DNA of 64,000 nt from NCBI RefSeq assembly GCF_013409255.1, contig NZ_JACCAS010000001.1, positions 3,968,001 to 4,032,000 of the forward strand. The letters are read 5' to 3'. Shown here one piece after another: positions 36,791 to 46,362 of the stretch. Under the pieces are notes generated by a model, which was not told where the DNA came from, searched no databases, and saw only the letters and a list, made by a program, of their open reading frames with translations. Within the stretch, counting starts at the first letter, position 1, and each line of letters begins with the position of its first letter. The position numbers were made by a program, and so were the translations under genes. The stretch is from Paraburkholderia bryophila (lineage in GTDB: Bacteria > Pseudomonadota > Gammaproteobacteria > Burkholderiales > Burkholderiaceae).

Positions 36791-37548
36791 CGCGATGCCT
36801 CCGGGGTGCCGCGCGTGCCGCGCAGGTTGGGACGCGCCGTCGACAGCAGCACGCCGACCGCAACGCCCGCGAACACGGCGCCGAGCAGGCCGAGCTTGTA
36901 CGGCCACGCCTGCCAGAAGAAGGCCAGCGTGCCCGCCGTAACGGCGGCGGCGATGTAGCGCAGCGCGACGAGCTGCGGCACGACGATCGCGATGAAGGTG
37001 GCGACCATCGCGAAATCGAGCCCGAGCGATTGCAGGCCGGGGAACGCCGCGCCGAATAGCAGGCCGGCGGCGGTCCAGAGCTGCCAGTTCAGGTACATCG
37101 CGAGACCCGCGCCGAAGAAGTAGTGCGGACCGACGGTGCCGGGTTCCTTATGCCGGTAGTGCTCCCACGCGACCGCGAAGACTTCGTCCGTGAGCAGCGC
37201 GCCGAGCGCCCAGCGCCAGCGTGTCGACAGATGCGCGACGTGCGGCGCGAGCGTCGCGCTATACAGCACGTGACGCAGATTGACGACCAGCGTGGTCGCC
37301 CAGATCACCGCGAAACTCGCGTGACCGGCGATCAGGCCGAGCGCGATGAACTGCGCGGAGCCGGCGAACACGACGAGCGACATCAACTGGCCGTGCCACA
37401 GATGCAGCGGGCCGGATGCGACGAGCGTGCCGAAAATGACGCCGAAGGGCGCGGCACCGACCATCATCGGAATGATGTCGCGCGCACCGGCGGTGAATGC
37501 TTTGAAGTGGCCTGTGCGGGTGGGCTGGGCCGGGGTGGAATGGGTCAA
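36787..37548 (-). CDS. azlC: AzlC-family branched-chain amino acid exporter subunit
   Basis: 253 residues with about seven hydrophobic segments. Family signature PMMVGAAPFGVIFGTLVA near the start and FAGSAQFIALGLIAGHASFAVIWATTLVVNLRHVLYSATL. Large subunit of the export pair with AzlD (4-bp overlap). The AraC regulator just upstream on the same strand is a good candidate controller. Confidence 0.93.
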   Translation of the reverse strand: MTHSTPAQPTRTGHFKAFTAGARDIIPMMVGAAPFGVIFGTLVASGPLHLWHGQLMSLVVFAGSAQFIALGLIAGHASFAVIWATTLVVNLRHVLYSATLAPHVAHLSTRWRWALGALLTDEVFAVAWEHYRHKEPGTVGPHYFFGAGLAMYLNWQLWTAAGLLFGAAFPGLQSLGLDFAMVATFIAIVVPQLVALRYIAAAVTAGTLAFFWQAWPYKLGLLGAVFAGVAVGVLLSTARPNLRGTRGTPEASR

Positions 37549-37674
37549 TCTTGCCTCCTTGGTGCGGGAAGCATAGCGGGAGGCGGGTGGGTGGGGCTTG
37601 TACGTTCTTGCGGCGGTGGCTGTGGCGGTGAGACGGTTAGCTCGACCGGTGCGCCGCTGCCGTCGCCCTTACGC

Positions 37675-38505
37675 TCAAACGCCTTGCCAGCGTCCGGGCG
37701 GCACGCCGAACATGCGCCGGAAGTGTCGCGTGAAATGGCTCTGATCGGTGAAACCGCTGGCCGCGGCGACATCCGTGACCGACACGCCCGCGCGCAACGG
37801 CGCGAGCGCGCGCTGCAAGCGCACCTGATTGCGCCATGCATGTGGCGGCAGGCCGGTGGTCTGCGTAAATAGGCGCGCCGCGTGAAACGGTGAAAGCCCC
37901 GCCGCGCGCGCCACGTCGGCGAGCGCGACAGGCTCGACGAGGTCTCCTGTCAGACGCTCTTTCATGAGCGCGACGCGGGTGTCGTCGATAGCGAGGCGTG
38001 CGGGGCTCCCTTGCGTTTGCGAGTAGCGGACCAGCAGCATGGACACGGCGTCGAGCATGGCGGCTTCGGCGGCGAGTGGGTCGCCGCCTGCTTCGAGCAA
38101 ACGATGCGCTCGCGCGAGCCGTCTCGCCAGATCGGGATCGCGGATCACGCCCGGCTCGAACCACGGTAGCGCCTGCAGTTTGCCGGTCACTTCGTTGGCG
38201 AGGTCGTGAATGAAATCCACCGGCGCATAGATCACGCGATAGCGCCAGCCGGCCTCGATCGCCTTCGAGCCGGTATGCAGTTCACCGGGATTAATGATCG
38301 GCACGGTGCCGGCTTCGGCCACATGGTAGGCGCCGCGATACCGATAGCCCTCTGCGCCCGCGACGATCACCGGGATCGTGTACGCGTCGTGCCAATGCGG
38401 CGCGAACTCGTGGTCGTGATATTCGGCGGTGACCAGATCCGCGCCGGGCAAAAGCGGCGTGCGCCAGTAGCGGGCGGAATTCTGGAAGCGATGGGCGGCG
38501 GTCAT
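37675..38505 (-). CDS. AraC-family transcriptional regulator
   Basis: 276 residues. N-terminal cupin-type sensor (HDHEFAPHWHDAYTIPVIVAGAEGYRYRG) and two C-terminal helix-turn-helix units (VALADVARAAGLSPFHAARLFTQTTGLPPHAWRN and VTDVAAASGFTDQSHFTRHFRRMFG). The ATG at 38505 gives MTAAHRF; a much longer open frame upstream runs opposite creA in a different frame and is spurious. Lies 126 bp upstream of azlC, same strand. Confidence 0.92.
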   Translation of the reverse strand: MTAAHRFQNSARYWRTPLLPGADLVTAEYHDHEFAPHWHDAYTIPVIVAGAEGYRYRGAYHVAEAGTVPIINPGELHTGSKAIEAGWRYRVIYAPVDFIHDLANEVTGKLQALPWFEPGVIRDPDLARRLARAHRLLEAGGDPLAAEAAMLDAVSMLLVRYSQTQGSPARLAIDDTRVALMKERLTGDLVEPVALADVARAAGLSPFHAARLFTQTTGLPPHAWRNQVRLQRALAPLRAGVSVTDVAAASGFTDQSHFTRHFRRMFGVPPGRWQGV

Positions 38506-38591
38506 GATGAAGTTTCGGCGGGACCGCTCAGTGTAGCGCGACGTGAACGCTGCCGCTCCATCTGACAGCGCGTTTGCCGTAGGACGTCGGG

Positions 38592-39068
38592 CTACTTGAG
38601 CGGGATCGTGGTGCCGGCCGGCATCGGCACGGCGCTTACGCTGTTTTTCGCGCTGCCGCTGACCACCCGGTCGCTGTACGTGAGATACACCAGTGAATTG
38701 CGCTTCGCGTCGACCACCCGCACCACGTGCAGCGCTTTGAAGATCAGCGACATGCTCACCGAGAACACGTCGGCCTGTTGCTTGACCGGTCCGGTGAAAT
38801 GGATCGCACCGACCTGACGGCAGGCGATGGACGCCTCGGTCGGATCTTCGGCGATACCGAGCGTGCCTTTGACGCCGCCGGTTCGCGCTCGCGATACATA
38901 GCAGGTCACGCCCTGGACGATCGGATCGTCGTACGCCTCGACCACGACGCGATCGGAACCGGTGATGCGGAAGTTGGTGTTGACGCTGCCGACTTCTTCG
39001 CTGTGCGCCGAAGGCAGCAGCAGGGCGGCGGCAGTTGCAAGTGCGATGCGCAACAAGGTGGGTTTCAT
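38592..39068 (-). CDS. creA: CreA family protein
   Basis: 158 residues; signal peptide MKPTLLRIALATAAALLLPSAHS. The mature protein matches CreA along its length: RVVVEAYDDPIVQGVTCYVSRA, GTLGIAEDPTEASIACRQVG and SLIFKALHVVRVVDAKRNSLVYLTYSD. Two cysteines may form a disulfide. A conserved periplasmic protein of unknown role. Confidence 0.93.
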   Translation of the reverse strand: MKPTLLRIALATAAALLLPSAHSEEVGSVNTNFRITGSDRVVVEAYDDPIVQGVTCYVSRARTGGVKGTLGIAEDPTEASIACRQVGAIHFTGPVKQQADVFSVSMSLIFKALHVVRVVDAKRNSLVYLTYSDRVVSGSAKNSVSAVPMPAGTTIPLK

Positions 39069-39326
39069 GGGTTGCCGGAAGTGAGCACGTGAGTTGAGCG
39101 CGACAAAGCGTATGAGTCAGGTGCGCGCGCGAGGAAGTCGCCATCGTATAACGGCGCGCCCGTGAAAGGGCTGGTGCAAATGGGCTGGTATGCGGGAGGT
39201 TGGGGCGGTTGGCGTACGAGGATCGATGCGTGGCTCGCTGACCGTGGGCCGCTTGATTCGACCTTGAATGGGGACGTGCGAATCCATCTTTGCAAAGTCA
39301 CTCGCGCAAAACCCGCGTCGGAAAAC

Positions 39327-39354
39327 AAAAAGGCCCGCACGAATGCGGGCCTTT
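39327..39354 (-). terminator. Terminator after the distal tRNA-Asn
   Basis: On the minus strand GGCCCGCA / TGCGGGCC is followed by TTTTTG. It lies 10 bp beyond the CCA end of the second tRNA. Confidence 0.9.
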
Positions 39355-39363
39355 CAAATTTTT

Positions 39364-39439
39364 TGGCTCCTCGACCTGGGCTCGAACCAGGGACCTACGG
39401 ATTAACAGTCCGGCGCTCTACCAACTGAGCTATCGAGGA
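39364..39439 (-). tRNA. tRNA-Asn(GTT), distal copy
   Basis: 76 nt with encoded CCA. Acceptor TCCTCGA/TCGAGGA, D arm GCTCAGTTGGTAGAGC, anticodon loop CTGTTAA (anticodon GTT) and T loop TTCGAGC all fold normally. Identical to the copy at 39502. Confidence 0.97.
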
Positions 39440-39463
39440 ACAGCAGTACAACTTGATCTACAT

Positions 39464-39493
39464 AAAAAAGCCCGTATTGGTTAACGGGCTTTT
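39464..39493 (-). terminator. Terminator between the two tRNA-Asn genes
   Basis: On the minus strand AAAAGCCCGTTAACCAATACGGGC folds on GCCCGT/ACGGGC and is followed by TTTTTT. It lies within the 62-bp spacer. Confidence 0.85.
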
Positions 39494-39501
39494 GAAATTC
39501 T

Positions 39502-39577
39502 TGGCTCCTCGACCTGGGCTCGAACCAGGGACCTACGGATTAACAGTCCGGCGCTCTACCAACTGAGCTATCGAGGA
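39502..39577 (-). tRNA. tRNA-Asn(GTT), proximal copy
   Basis: 76 nt, same sequence as the copy at 39364, anticodon GTT, encoded CCA. It is the first gene after a consensus sigma-70 promoter. Confidence 0.97.
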
Positions 39578-39605
39578 ACAGAACAACAAACAGCAGAGAA
39601 GCGAA

Positions 39606-39634
39606 ATTGTAGAAGCAGCTTAAGCGGCTGTCAA
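39606..39634 (-). promoter_or_regulatory. Sigma-70 promoter of the tRNA-Asn genes
   Basis: On the minus strand TTGACA (perfect), 17-bp spacer, TACAAT; predicted start near 39599, about 22 bp before the tRNA. Confidence 0.85.
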
Positions 39635-39704
39635 TACCCTGCGCGGCTCGTTTTCATTTGAATCGACCAATGAGATGCCGAGCCGAGGGCACAGGCCGCC
39701 ACGC

Positions 39705-40028
39705 TCAGCGAGCGAGCAACTCGAGCTTTTCCTTGATGTCTTTGAACTCGTCGGCTTCCGGCAGCGGAGCCTTGGTCTTGGTGATGCTCGGCCAGTTTTT
39801 CGCCAGGTCGGCGTTCAGTTCGATGAAGTTCTGCTGGTCGCCCGGCACGTCTTCTTCGGCATAAATAGCATTCACCGGGCACTCGGCCACACACACGGCG
39901 CAGTCGATGCATTCGTCGGGGTCGATCGCGAGGAAGTTGGGACCTTCGCGAAAGCAGTCCACGGGACACACATCGACGCAGTCGGTATAGCGGCACTTAA
40001 TGCAGCTTTCGGTCACAACGTGAGTCAT
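39705..40028 (-). CDS. fdxA: 7Fe ferredoxin FdxA
   Basis: 107 residues. Two iron-sulfur cluster blocks: [18 protein letters not shown] (3Fe/4Fe type) and [16 protein letters not shown] (4Fe-4S), followed by the long helical tail typical of FdxA ([21 protein letters not shown]). Low-potential electron carrier; partner unknown here. Confidence 0.96.
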   Translation of the reverse strand: MTHVVTESCIKCRYTDCVDVCPVDCFREGPNFLAIDPDECIDCAVCVAECPVNAIYAEEDVPGDQQNFIELNADLAKNWPSITKTKAPLPEADEFKDIKEKLELLAR

Positions 40029-40295
40029 TCAGGCAGCTCCTGCATGCAGAATCAGGGAAGGCGAATACGCCAAAAGCGCTATTGTAACGTAACGTCAAGA
40101 GGCGGTTGCAGCATCGGGCTACGGCTTTTATACGTTTTCGTGATTAGTTTATGGCGGGTTGAACAGCCGTCCGCCGGCACGCGGAATTCGCGCGCATTCG
40201 GGTAACATGCGTCAGGTCGGCGGCCACGGGGCACGCCGTATGCGCATAGGTTGAGTCAGGCCTTCCGTTTTTCCCGCGGTCCAGTTCGCACCATC

Positions 40296-41492
40296 ATGAT
40301 TATTACTTCGCTGCTCGACACCGATCTGTACAAGTTCACGATGATGCAAGTGGTGTTGCATCACTTTCCCGCGGCGAACGTGGAATATCGCTTCCGCTGC
40401 CGTACGCCGAATGTCGATCTCGTGCCGTATATCGCCGAGATTCGCGACGAAGTGCGCAAGCTTTGCGATCTGCGCTTTACCGACGACGAACTCGACTACC
40501 TGCGGCGTATGCGCTTCATCAAGGGCGACTTCATCGAGTTTCTAGCGCTGTTTCATCTGAACGAGAAATACATTTCGATCCTGCCGTCGCCGAAGGGCAA
40601 TGGCGAAATCGACATCGAGATCAAAGGGCCGTGGCTGCATACGATCCTGTTCGAAATTCCGATGCTCGCGATCGTCAACGAAGTCTATTTCCGCAACACG
40701 CAGCAGAAGCCCGACTACAGCGAAGGGCGCGGCCGTCTCGTCGAGAAGATCCAGTTGCTGGGCGCGCGCCCGGAATTCGCCGACTGCAAGATCGCCGACT
40801 ACGGCACCCGCCGCCGCTTCTCGAAGCAATGGCACGAGGAAGTGATCCTCACGCTCAAAGACGGCCTGGGCGAGCAGTTCGCCGGCACCAGCAACGTCTT
40901 CTACGCGATGAAGCACAACCTTACGCCGCTCGGCACGATGGCGCACGAATACCTGCAGGCTTGCCAGGCGCTGGGTCCGCGGTTGCGTGACTCGCAGATC
41001 TTCGGCTTCGAAATGTGGGCCAAGGAATATCGCGGCGACCTGGGTATCGCGCTCTCCGACGTGTACGGTATGCAGGCTTTCCTGCGCGACTTCGACATGT
41101 ATTTCTGCAAGCTGTTCGACGGCGCGCGCCACGATTCCGGCGATCCGTTCGACTGGGGCGAGCGCCTGCTCAAGCATTACGAGGAGAATCGCTGCGACCC
41201 GCGCACCAAGATCCTCGTGTTCTCCGACGCCCTCGATATTCCCAAGGTGCTGCAGTTGTACGAACGATTCCGCGGCCGCTGCAAACTGGCCTTCGGCGTG
41301 GGCACCAACCTGACCAACGACCTCGGCTACAACCCGCTGCAGATCGTCATCAAGATGGTCCGCTGCAACGGTCAGCCGGTGGCCAAGCTGTCGGATTCGC
41401 CGGGCAAGAACATGTGCGAAGACAAGGCCTATCTCGCGTATTTGCGTCAGGTGTTCGGCATCGCGCAGCCTGAGGAAGAAGTTTCGAAGTAA
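40296..41492 (+). CDS. pncB: Nicotinate phosphoribosyltransferase
   Basis: 398 residues; converts nicotinate and PRPP to NaMN in NAD salvage. Conserved [58 protein letters not shown] (phosphorylated-histidine region) and [18 protein letters not shown]. Start at MIITSLLD by family comparison; an upstream ATG adds 15 non-conserved codons. Confidence 0.96.
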   Translation: MIITSLLDTDLYKFTMMQVVLHHFPAANVEYRFRCRTPNVDLVPYIAEIRDEVRKLCDLRFTDDELDYLRRMRFIKGDFIEFLALFHLNEKYISILPSPKGNGEIDIEIKGPWLHTILFEIPMLAIVNEVYFRNTQQKPDYSEGRGRLVEKIQLLGARPEFADCKIADYGTRRRFSKQWHEEVILTLKDGLGEQFAGTSNVFYAMKHNLTPLGTMAHEYLQACQALGPRLRDSQIFGFEMWAKEYRGDLGIALSDVYGMQAFLRDFDMYFCKLFDGARHDSGDPFDWGERLLKHYEENRCDPRTKILVFSDALDIPKVLQLYERFRGRCKLAFGVGTNLTNDLGYNPLQIVIKMVRCNGQPVAKLSDSPGKNMCEDKAYLAYLRQVFGIAQPEEEVSK

Positions 41493-41653
41493 GCCGCTTC
41501 GTCTTCTGCCGTCCGCTGCCGGTCTTGCGTTGCCGATACTTTGCCCGTGCGTCCGGCGGCCCGCAATAGGCCGTTCGGCCAGGGTGTTCGCGCGCAGGGT
41601 GGCCGGTATAATCCTCGTCACATTGCACGGCTGTCGACACGAGGATTTCGCAT

Positions 41654-42316
41654 ATGGACACATCGATTGCCCGCCGCAACATCCTGGCGCGCATCCGCGC
41701 AGCGCAAGGGCGTGAGCCCGAGCCGTCCGCTGCCGAACGCGAGGCCGCCGCTGATTATGTGGCGCGTCATCCGCCGGGTCCGCGGCCGGAAATGCCGACC
41801 GATCTGAGCGCGCGCTTCATCGAAGAAGCCCAGAAAATGGCGACCACGGTGGAGACGGTTCAGGCAATGAGCGAGGTGCCGGCCGCCGCGCATCGCTATC
41901 TCACGCAGCATGCTTTGCCGTTGCAGGCCATTGCCTGGCAAACGCTGCAGGACCTGCAGTGGGCCGAAGCCGGTCTCAGCGTCGAATTCCGCAAGCCGCG
42001 AGACGGCGACGCGGTGGGTCTCACCGGCTGCTTCTGCGCAACGGCCGAAACCGGCACGCTGGTTTTGCTGTCCGGTCCGCAGACGTATGCGTCGGCCGGT
42101 CTGCTGCCGGAAACGCACATCGCGATCGTGCCGGCTTCGCGCATCGTCTCGGGTCATGAAGAGGCTTTCGGCCTGATTCGCAGTGAGCGCGGCGAATTGC
42201 CGCGCGCGGTCAATTTCGTCTCCGGACCATCGCGCACCGGCGATATCGAACAGACCATCGTGCTCGGCGCGCATGGGCCTTACCGGGTGCATGTGATCGT
42301 CGTGCAAGGCGCCTGA
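41654..42316 (+). CDS. LutC/YkgG-type LUD-domain protein
   Basis: 220 residues. LUD domain in the second half (VGLTGCFCATAETGTLVLLSGPQTYAS, LLPETHIAIVPASRIV, SGPSRTGDIEQTIVLGAHGP). In other bacteria LutC works with the iron-sulfur proteins LutA and LutB in L-lactate oxidation. lutA and lutB are absent from this window, so it stands alone, 62 bp before an antiporter gene. Confidence 0.88.
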   Translation: MDTSIARRNILARIRAAQGREPEPSAAEREAAADYVARHPPGPRPEMPTDLSARFIEEAQKMATTVETVQAMSEVPAAAHRYLTQHALPLQAIAWQTLQDLQWAEAGLSVEFRKPRDGDAVGLTGCFCATAETGTLVLLSGPQTYASAGLLPETHIAIVPASRIVSGHEEAFGLIRSERGELPRAVNFVSGPSRTGDIEQTIVLGAHGPYRVHVIVVQGA

Positions 42317-42378
42317 GCGGCGCGCGCATCGGTGTCTTTGGCCATCGCGGCCACCGTAATAACAAGGACTTCAAGAAT

Positions 42379-43812
42379 ATGAAAGGGCACGCCGGTTGGG
42401 CGAGCATGGCGCTCGCCATTGTTGCATCGACGTTGGCGGGTTGGTCTCAACCGGCCGCTGCCGCGACGCTGGACGGCGCGACCTTGTCCGCGCTGTGGGG
42501 CTTGCCGTTCGCCGGCGTACTGCTGTCCATCGCGGTGTTCCCGCTGGTGGCGCCGGCGTTCTGGCATCACCATTTCGGCAAGATCGCGGCAGCGTGGGCA
42601 CTGCTGTTCCTCGTGCCGTTCGCGCTCACGTTCGGTGCGGGCGTTGCGTTCGGCTCGCTCGTGCATGCGCTGCTCGAGGAATACATTCCCTTCATCGTGC
42701 TGCTCACGGCGCTCTATACCGTGGCGGGCGGCATCTGCGTGCGCGGTAATCTGCACGGCACGCCGCGCCTGAATACCGGGATCCTCGCGCTCGGCACCTT
42801 GCTGGCGAGCATCATGGGCACGACCGGCGCGGCCATGTTGTTGATCCGTCCGTTGCTGCGCGCCAACGACAACCGCAAGCACGTGGTCCACGTGGTCGTG
42901 TTCTTCATTTTTCTGGTGGCGAACGCGGGCGGCTCGCTCTCGCCGTTGGGCGATCCACCGCTGTTCCTCGGTTTCCTGCAAGGCGTCGGTTTCTTCTGGA
43001 CCACCACGCATCTCGCGCTGCCCATGCTGTTCGTCTGCATGGTGCTGCTCGGTGGGTTCTATGCGCTGGACTCGTATTATTTTCATCGGCGGGAGGAGGA
43101 GCGCTCGCGCTTTCTCGATCCGACGCCGGACTCGCCGCCGCTCGGTATGGACGGCAAGATCAATTTTCTGCTGCTCGTCGCGGTGATCGGGTTGGTGTTG
43201 ATGAGCGGGTTGTGGAAGCCGGGCATCGAGTTCGACGTGTTCGGCACGCATGTGGCGTTGCAGAACGCCGTGCGCGATCTCGCGCTGATCGGCGTGACGT
43301 TGCTCTCGCTGGTGTTGACGCCGCGCGCGGCGCGCGCCGGCAACGATTTCAACTGGGCGCCGATTGAAGAGGTGGCCAAGCTGTTCGCCGGCATCTTCGT
43401 AACGATCGCGCCGGTCATCACGATCCTGCGCGCGGGCGAGGCGGGTGCGTTCGCGGGCATCGTTCATCTGGTCAACGACTCCGCGGGCCAGCCGCACGAC
43501 GCGATGTACTTCTGGGCCACCGGCCTGCTGTCGTCGTTTCTCGACAATGCGCCGACCTACCTCGTGTTCTTCAATCTGGCCGGCGGCGACGCGCAGACGC
43601 TGATGACCACCGGGGCCACCACGCTCGCCGCCATCTCGGCAGGCGCGGTGTTCATGGGGGCGAACACGTATATCGGCAATGCGCCGAACTTCATGGTGAA
43701 AGCGATCGCGGAATCGCGCGGCGTGCGTATGCCGAGTTTCTTTGCGTATCTCGGCTGGTCTTGCACGGTGCTGCTGCCGCTTTTTCTCGTGACCGGCTGG
43801 CTGTTCTTTTAA
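42379..43812 (+). CDS. NhaD/ArsB-type sodium:proton antiporter
   Basis: 477 residues, signal-like N-terminus then about 11 membrane helices. Ion transporter superfamily traits: TTGAAMLLIRPLLRAND, NAGGSLSPLGDPPLFLGFLQG and the C-terminal SSFLDNAPTYLVFFNLAGG and GANTYIGNAPNFMVKAIAE. Likely Na+/H+ exchange; related families carry dicarboxylates. The long opposite-strand open frame is a shadow. Confidence 0.88.
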   Translation: MKGHAGWASMALAIVASTLAGWSQPAAAATLDGATLSALWGLPFAGVLLSIAVFPLVAPAFWHHHFGKIAAAWALLFLVPFALTFGAGVAFGSLVHALLEEYIPFIVLLTALYTVAGGICVRGNLHGTPRLNTGILALGTLLASIMGTTGAAMLLIRPLLRANDNRKHVVHVVVFFIFLVANAGGSLSPLGDPPLFLGFLQGVGFFWTTTHLALPMLFVCMVLLGGFYALDSYYFHRREEERSRFLDPTPDSPPLGMDGKINFLLLVAVIGLVLMSGLWKPGIEFDVFGTHVALQNAVRDLALIGVTLLSLVLTPRAARAGNDFNWAPIEEVAKLFAGIFVTIAPVITILRAGEAGAFAGIVHLVNDSAGQPHDAMYFWATGLLSSFLDNAPTYLVFFNLAGGDAQTLMTTGATTLAAISAGAVFMGANTYIGNAPNFMVKAIAESRGVRMPSFFAYLGWSCTVLLPLFLVTGWLFF

Positions 43813-43894
43813 CGCACGGTTTCGAACCAACCCGACCCGAATCGACCTTTATCGCCGAGACAAACGAACTCGACGCGCTATACGGAGAATGGCA

Positions 43895-44884
43895 ATGCAA
43901 AAGATCCTCGTCGCCCGTCCGATTTTTCCCGATGTGATCGAACGGCTTAAACAGTATTTCGACGTCGACTGGAATCAGGGCGAGGTCATGCCCGCCGACG
44001 AACTGACGCGTCGGCTGGCGGACAAAGACGGCGCGCTGACCGCGGGCGATCCGGTCGGCGCGGCCGCTCTCGCAGCGGCGCCGCGTTTGCGCGTGGTCTC
44101 GAACATGGCCGTGGGTTACAACAACTTCGACATGGCCGCGTTCAATGCGTCGAACGTGCTCGGCACCAATACGCCCGACGTGCTGAACGAGTCGACCGCG
44201 GACTTCGGCTGGGCACTGATGATGGCGGCCGCGCGCCGTCTCGCCGAATCGGAGCATTGGCTGCGCGCGGGTCAATGGCAGAAGTGGGCGTACGACGGTT
44301 TTCTCGGCAGCGACCTGTATGGCTCGACGCTCGGCGTGCTCGGCATGGGCCGGATCGGCCAGGCGCTGGCGCGTCGCGCGAAGGGTTTCAACATGCAGGT
44401 GATTTATCACAACCGCTCGCGTGTCGCGCCGGAGATCGAAGCCGAACTGAACGCCGAGTACGTGTCGAAGCAGGAACTGTTGCTGCGTGCCGATCATGTC
44501 GTGCTGGTCTTGCCGTACACCAAGGAAAACCACCACACAATCGGCGCCGCTGAACTCGCCCAGATGAAACCGAGTGCGACGCTGACCAATATCGCGCGCG
44601 GCGGCATTGTCGACGATGCCGCGCTGGTCGAGGCGCTGCGCTCGAAGCAGATTGCCGCCGCCGGTCTGGATGTGTTCGAAGGCGAGCCGAAGCTGAATCC
44701 CGATCTGCTCACCGTACCGAATATCGTGCTGACGCCGCACATTGCCAGCGCGACCGAAGCCACGCGCCGTGCCATGGCGAACCTTGCCGCGGATAACCTG
44801 ATCGCCGCTTTGGGCGAAGGACCGCGCGCCGGCCGTCCGCCGAATCCGATCAACCCCGAGGTTATCGGCAAGGCGCGTTCATGA
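43895..44884 (+). CDS. 2-hydroxyacid dehydrogenase (glyoxylate/hydroxypyruvate reductase-like)
   Basis: 329 residues, D-isomer-specific NAD(P) enzyme. Rossmann motif GVLGMGRIGQALARRAKGF, catalytic Arg in TNIARGGIVDD, Glu in DVFEGEP and His in LTPHIASAT. I use the second ATG because GGAG sits 7 bp before it, against 1 bp for the first (43889). Closest in pattern to GhrB. Overlaps rmuC by 4 bp. Confidence 0.93.
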   Translation: MQKILVARPIFPDVIERLKQYFDVDWNQGEVMPADELTRRLADKDGALTAGDPVGAAALAAAPRLRVVSNMAVGYNNFDMAAFNASNVLGTNTPDVLNESTADFGWALMMAAARRLAESEHWLRAGQWQKWAYDGFLGSDLYGSTLGVLGMGRIGQALARRAKGFNMQVIYHNRSRVAPEIEAELNAEYVSKQELLLRADHVVLVLPYTKENHHTIGAAELAQMKPSATLTNIARGGIVDDAALVEALRSKQIAAAGLDVFEGEPKLNPDLLTVPNIVLTPHIASATEATRRAMANLAADNLIAALGEGPRAGRPPNPINPEVIGKARS

Positions 44885-46338
44885 CCCTGATTCTGGTGGC
44901 GGCCGTCGCCGTGCTGGCGGTCGCCTTGGTCATCGCGTTGGCCGTGTTGCTGCGCGGCTCCGGCCGTGCGGAGGACAGCGAGCAGTTCGAGCTGCTCAAC
45001 GAACGCATCGACGCGGCGGCCGACGCGCAAGCGCATGCGTATGAGCGCCTCGAGCGGCAATTGCGCAATGACATCACCGAGACGGCGCGCGTGTCGCGCA
45101 CTGAACAGAGCAGCGGTTTCGCGCATTTTCAGCAGACGCTCGCGGCGCAGTTCAGCAGCATGACCACGGTGCAGGGCGGCAAGATCGACGGTTTCGCGCA
45201 GCAGCTCGACGCCGTGCGTCACAGCTTGCAGCAGCAGGCCCAGCAGGCGCGTGACGAGCAGGGCCGCTCGCTCAAACAGTTCGGCGATACGCTGAGCCTG
45301 CAACTGGGCCAACTGACCGAGGCGAACGATCGCCGCTTCGCCGAGGTGCGCGCGACCATCGAACAGCGGCTCAAGGACATCGAGGCGAATAACTCGGCCA
45401 GGCTCGAGGAAATGCGCCGCACCGTCGACGAAAAGCTGCACGCCACGCTCGAACAACGCCTCGGCGAATCGTTCAAGCTGGTGTCCGATCGGCTCGAACA
45501 GGTGCATCGCGGCTTGGGCGAGATGCAGACGCTGGCGGCCGGTGTCGGCGATTTGAAGAAGGTGCTCACTAACGTCAAGACGCGCGGCACGTGGGGCGAA
45601 GTGCAACTGGAAGCGCTGCTCGAACAAGTGCTCACCACCGATCAATACGCGAAGAACGTCGCGACGGTGCCGAAGAGTACCGAGCGCGTCGAATTCGCGA
45701 TCAAGCTGCCGGGTCGCGCGGAGCAAGGCAGCGCGGCCACGCCCGTGTGGTTGCCGATCGACGCCAAATTCCCGCGCGAAGATTACGAGCGTTTGATCGA
45801 AGCGCAGGAGCGCGCCGATCCGGTCGCGGTGGAAGACGCGTCGCGCGCGCTGGAAGCTCGGATTCGCGCCGAGGCTCGCACGATCGCGGAGAAGTACGTG
45901 GCGCCGCCGCATACCACCGACTTCGCGCTGCTGTTTCTGCCAACCGAAGGGCTTTACGCGGAAGTTTTGCGTCGGCCGGGTCTGACCGACATGCTGCAAC
46001 GCGACTATCGCGTGACGATTGCCGGTCCGACTACGCTGACCGCGTTGCTCAATAGTTTGCAGATGGGTTTCCGCACGCTCGCGATCGAGAAGCGCTCGAG
46101 CGAGGTGTGGCAGGTGCTGGGCGCGGTGAAAACGGAGTTCGGCAAATTCGGCGACGTGCTGGCCAAGACCAAGGCGCAACTGGAAACCGTCACGCGTTCA
46201 ATCGAAGCCGCCGAAACGCGCACGCGGGTGATGAACCGCAAGCTGCGCGATGTCGAGGCGTTGCCGGGCGAAACGGCGAGTGGCTTGCTTGGCGATGCGC
46301 TATCGGGCGTGGAGCCTGATGAGCAATCGGGCGAATAG
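44881..46338 (+). CDS. rmuC: DNA recombination protein RmuC
   Basis: 485 residues: one N-terminal membrane helix, a coiled coil to about residue 215 and a nuclease-like domain (LKKVLTNVKTRGTWGEVQLEALLEQVL, WLPIDAKFPREDYERL, ALLFLPTEGLYAEVL). Limits inversions at short repeats in E. coli. Its ATG overlaps the dehydrogenase stop. Confidence 0.95.
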   Translation: MTLILVAAVAVLAVALVIALAVLLRGSGRAEDSEQFELLNERIDAAADAQAHAYERLERQLRNDITETARVSRTEQSSGFAHFQQTLAAQFSSMTTVQGGKIDGFAQQLDAVRHSLQQQAQQARDEQGRSLKQFGDTLSLQLGQLTEANDRRFAEVRATIEQRLKDIEANNSARLEEMRRTVDEKLHATLEQRLGESFKLVSDRLEQVHRGLGEMQTLAAGVGDLKKVLTNVKTRGTWGEVQLEALLEQVLTTDQYAKNVATVPKSTERVEFAIKLPGRAEQGSAATPVWLPIDAKFPREDYERLIEAQERADPVAVEDASRALEARIRAEARTIAEKYVAPPHTTDFALLFLPTEGLYAEVLRRPGLTDMLQRDYRVTIAGPTTLTALLNSLQMGFRTLAIEKRSSEVWQVLGAVKTEFGKFGDVLAKTKAQLETVTRSIEAAETRTRVMNRKLRDVEALPGETASGLLGDALSGVEPDEQSGE

Positions 46339-46362
46339 GGCAGAAAGCGGGGCGCGCGCCGC

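Noticed and set aside
37675..39144. 489-codon version of the AraC regulator
   Set aside because: The N-terminal extension runs opposite creA in another frame and lacks conservation; the ATG at 38505 gives the normal regulator.
42280..43830. 516-codon leftward open frame over the NhaD-like gene
   Set aside because: H/R/Q-rich shadow; the rightward frame has membrane helices and family motifs.
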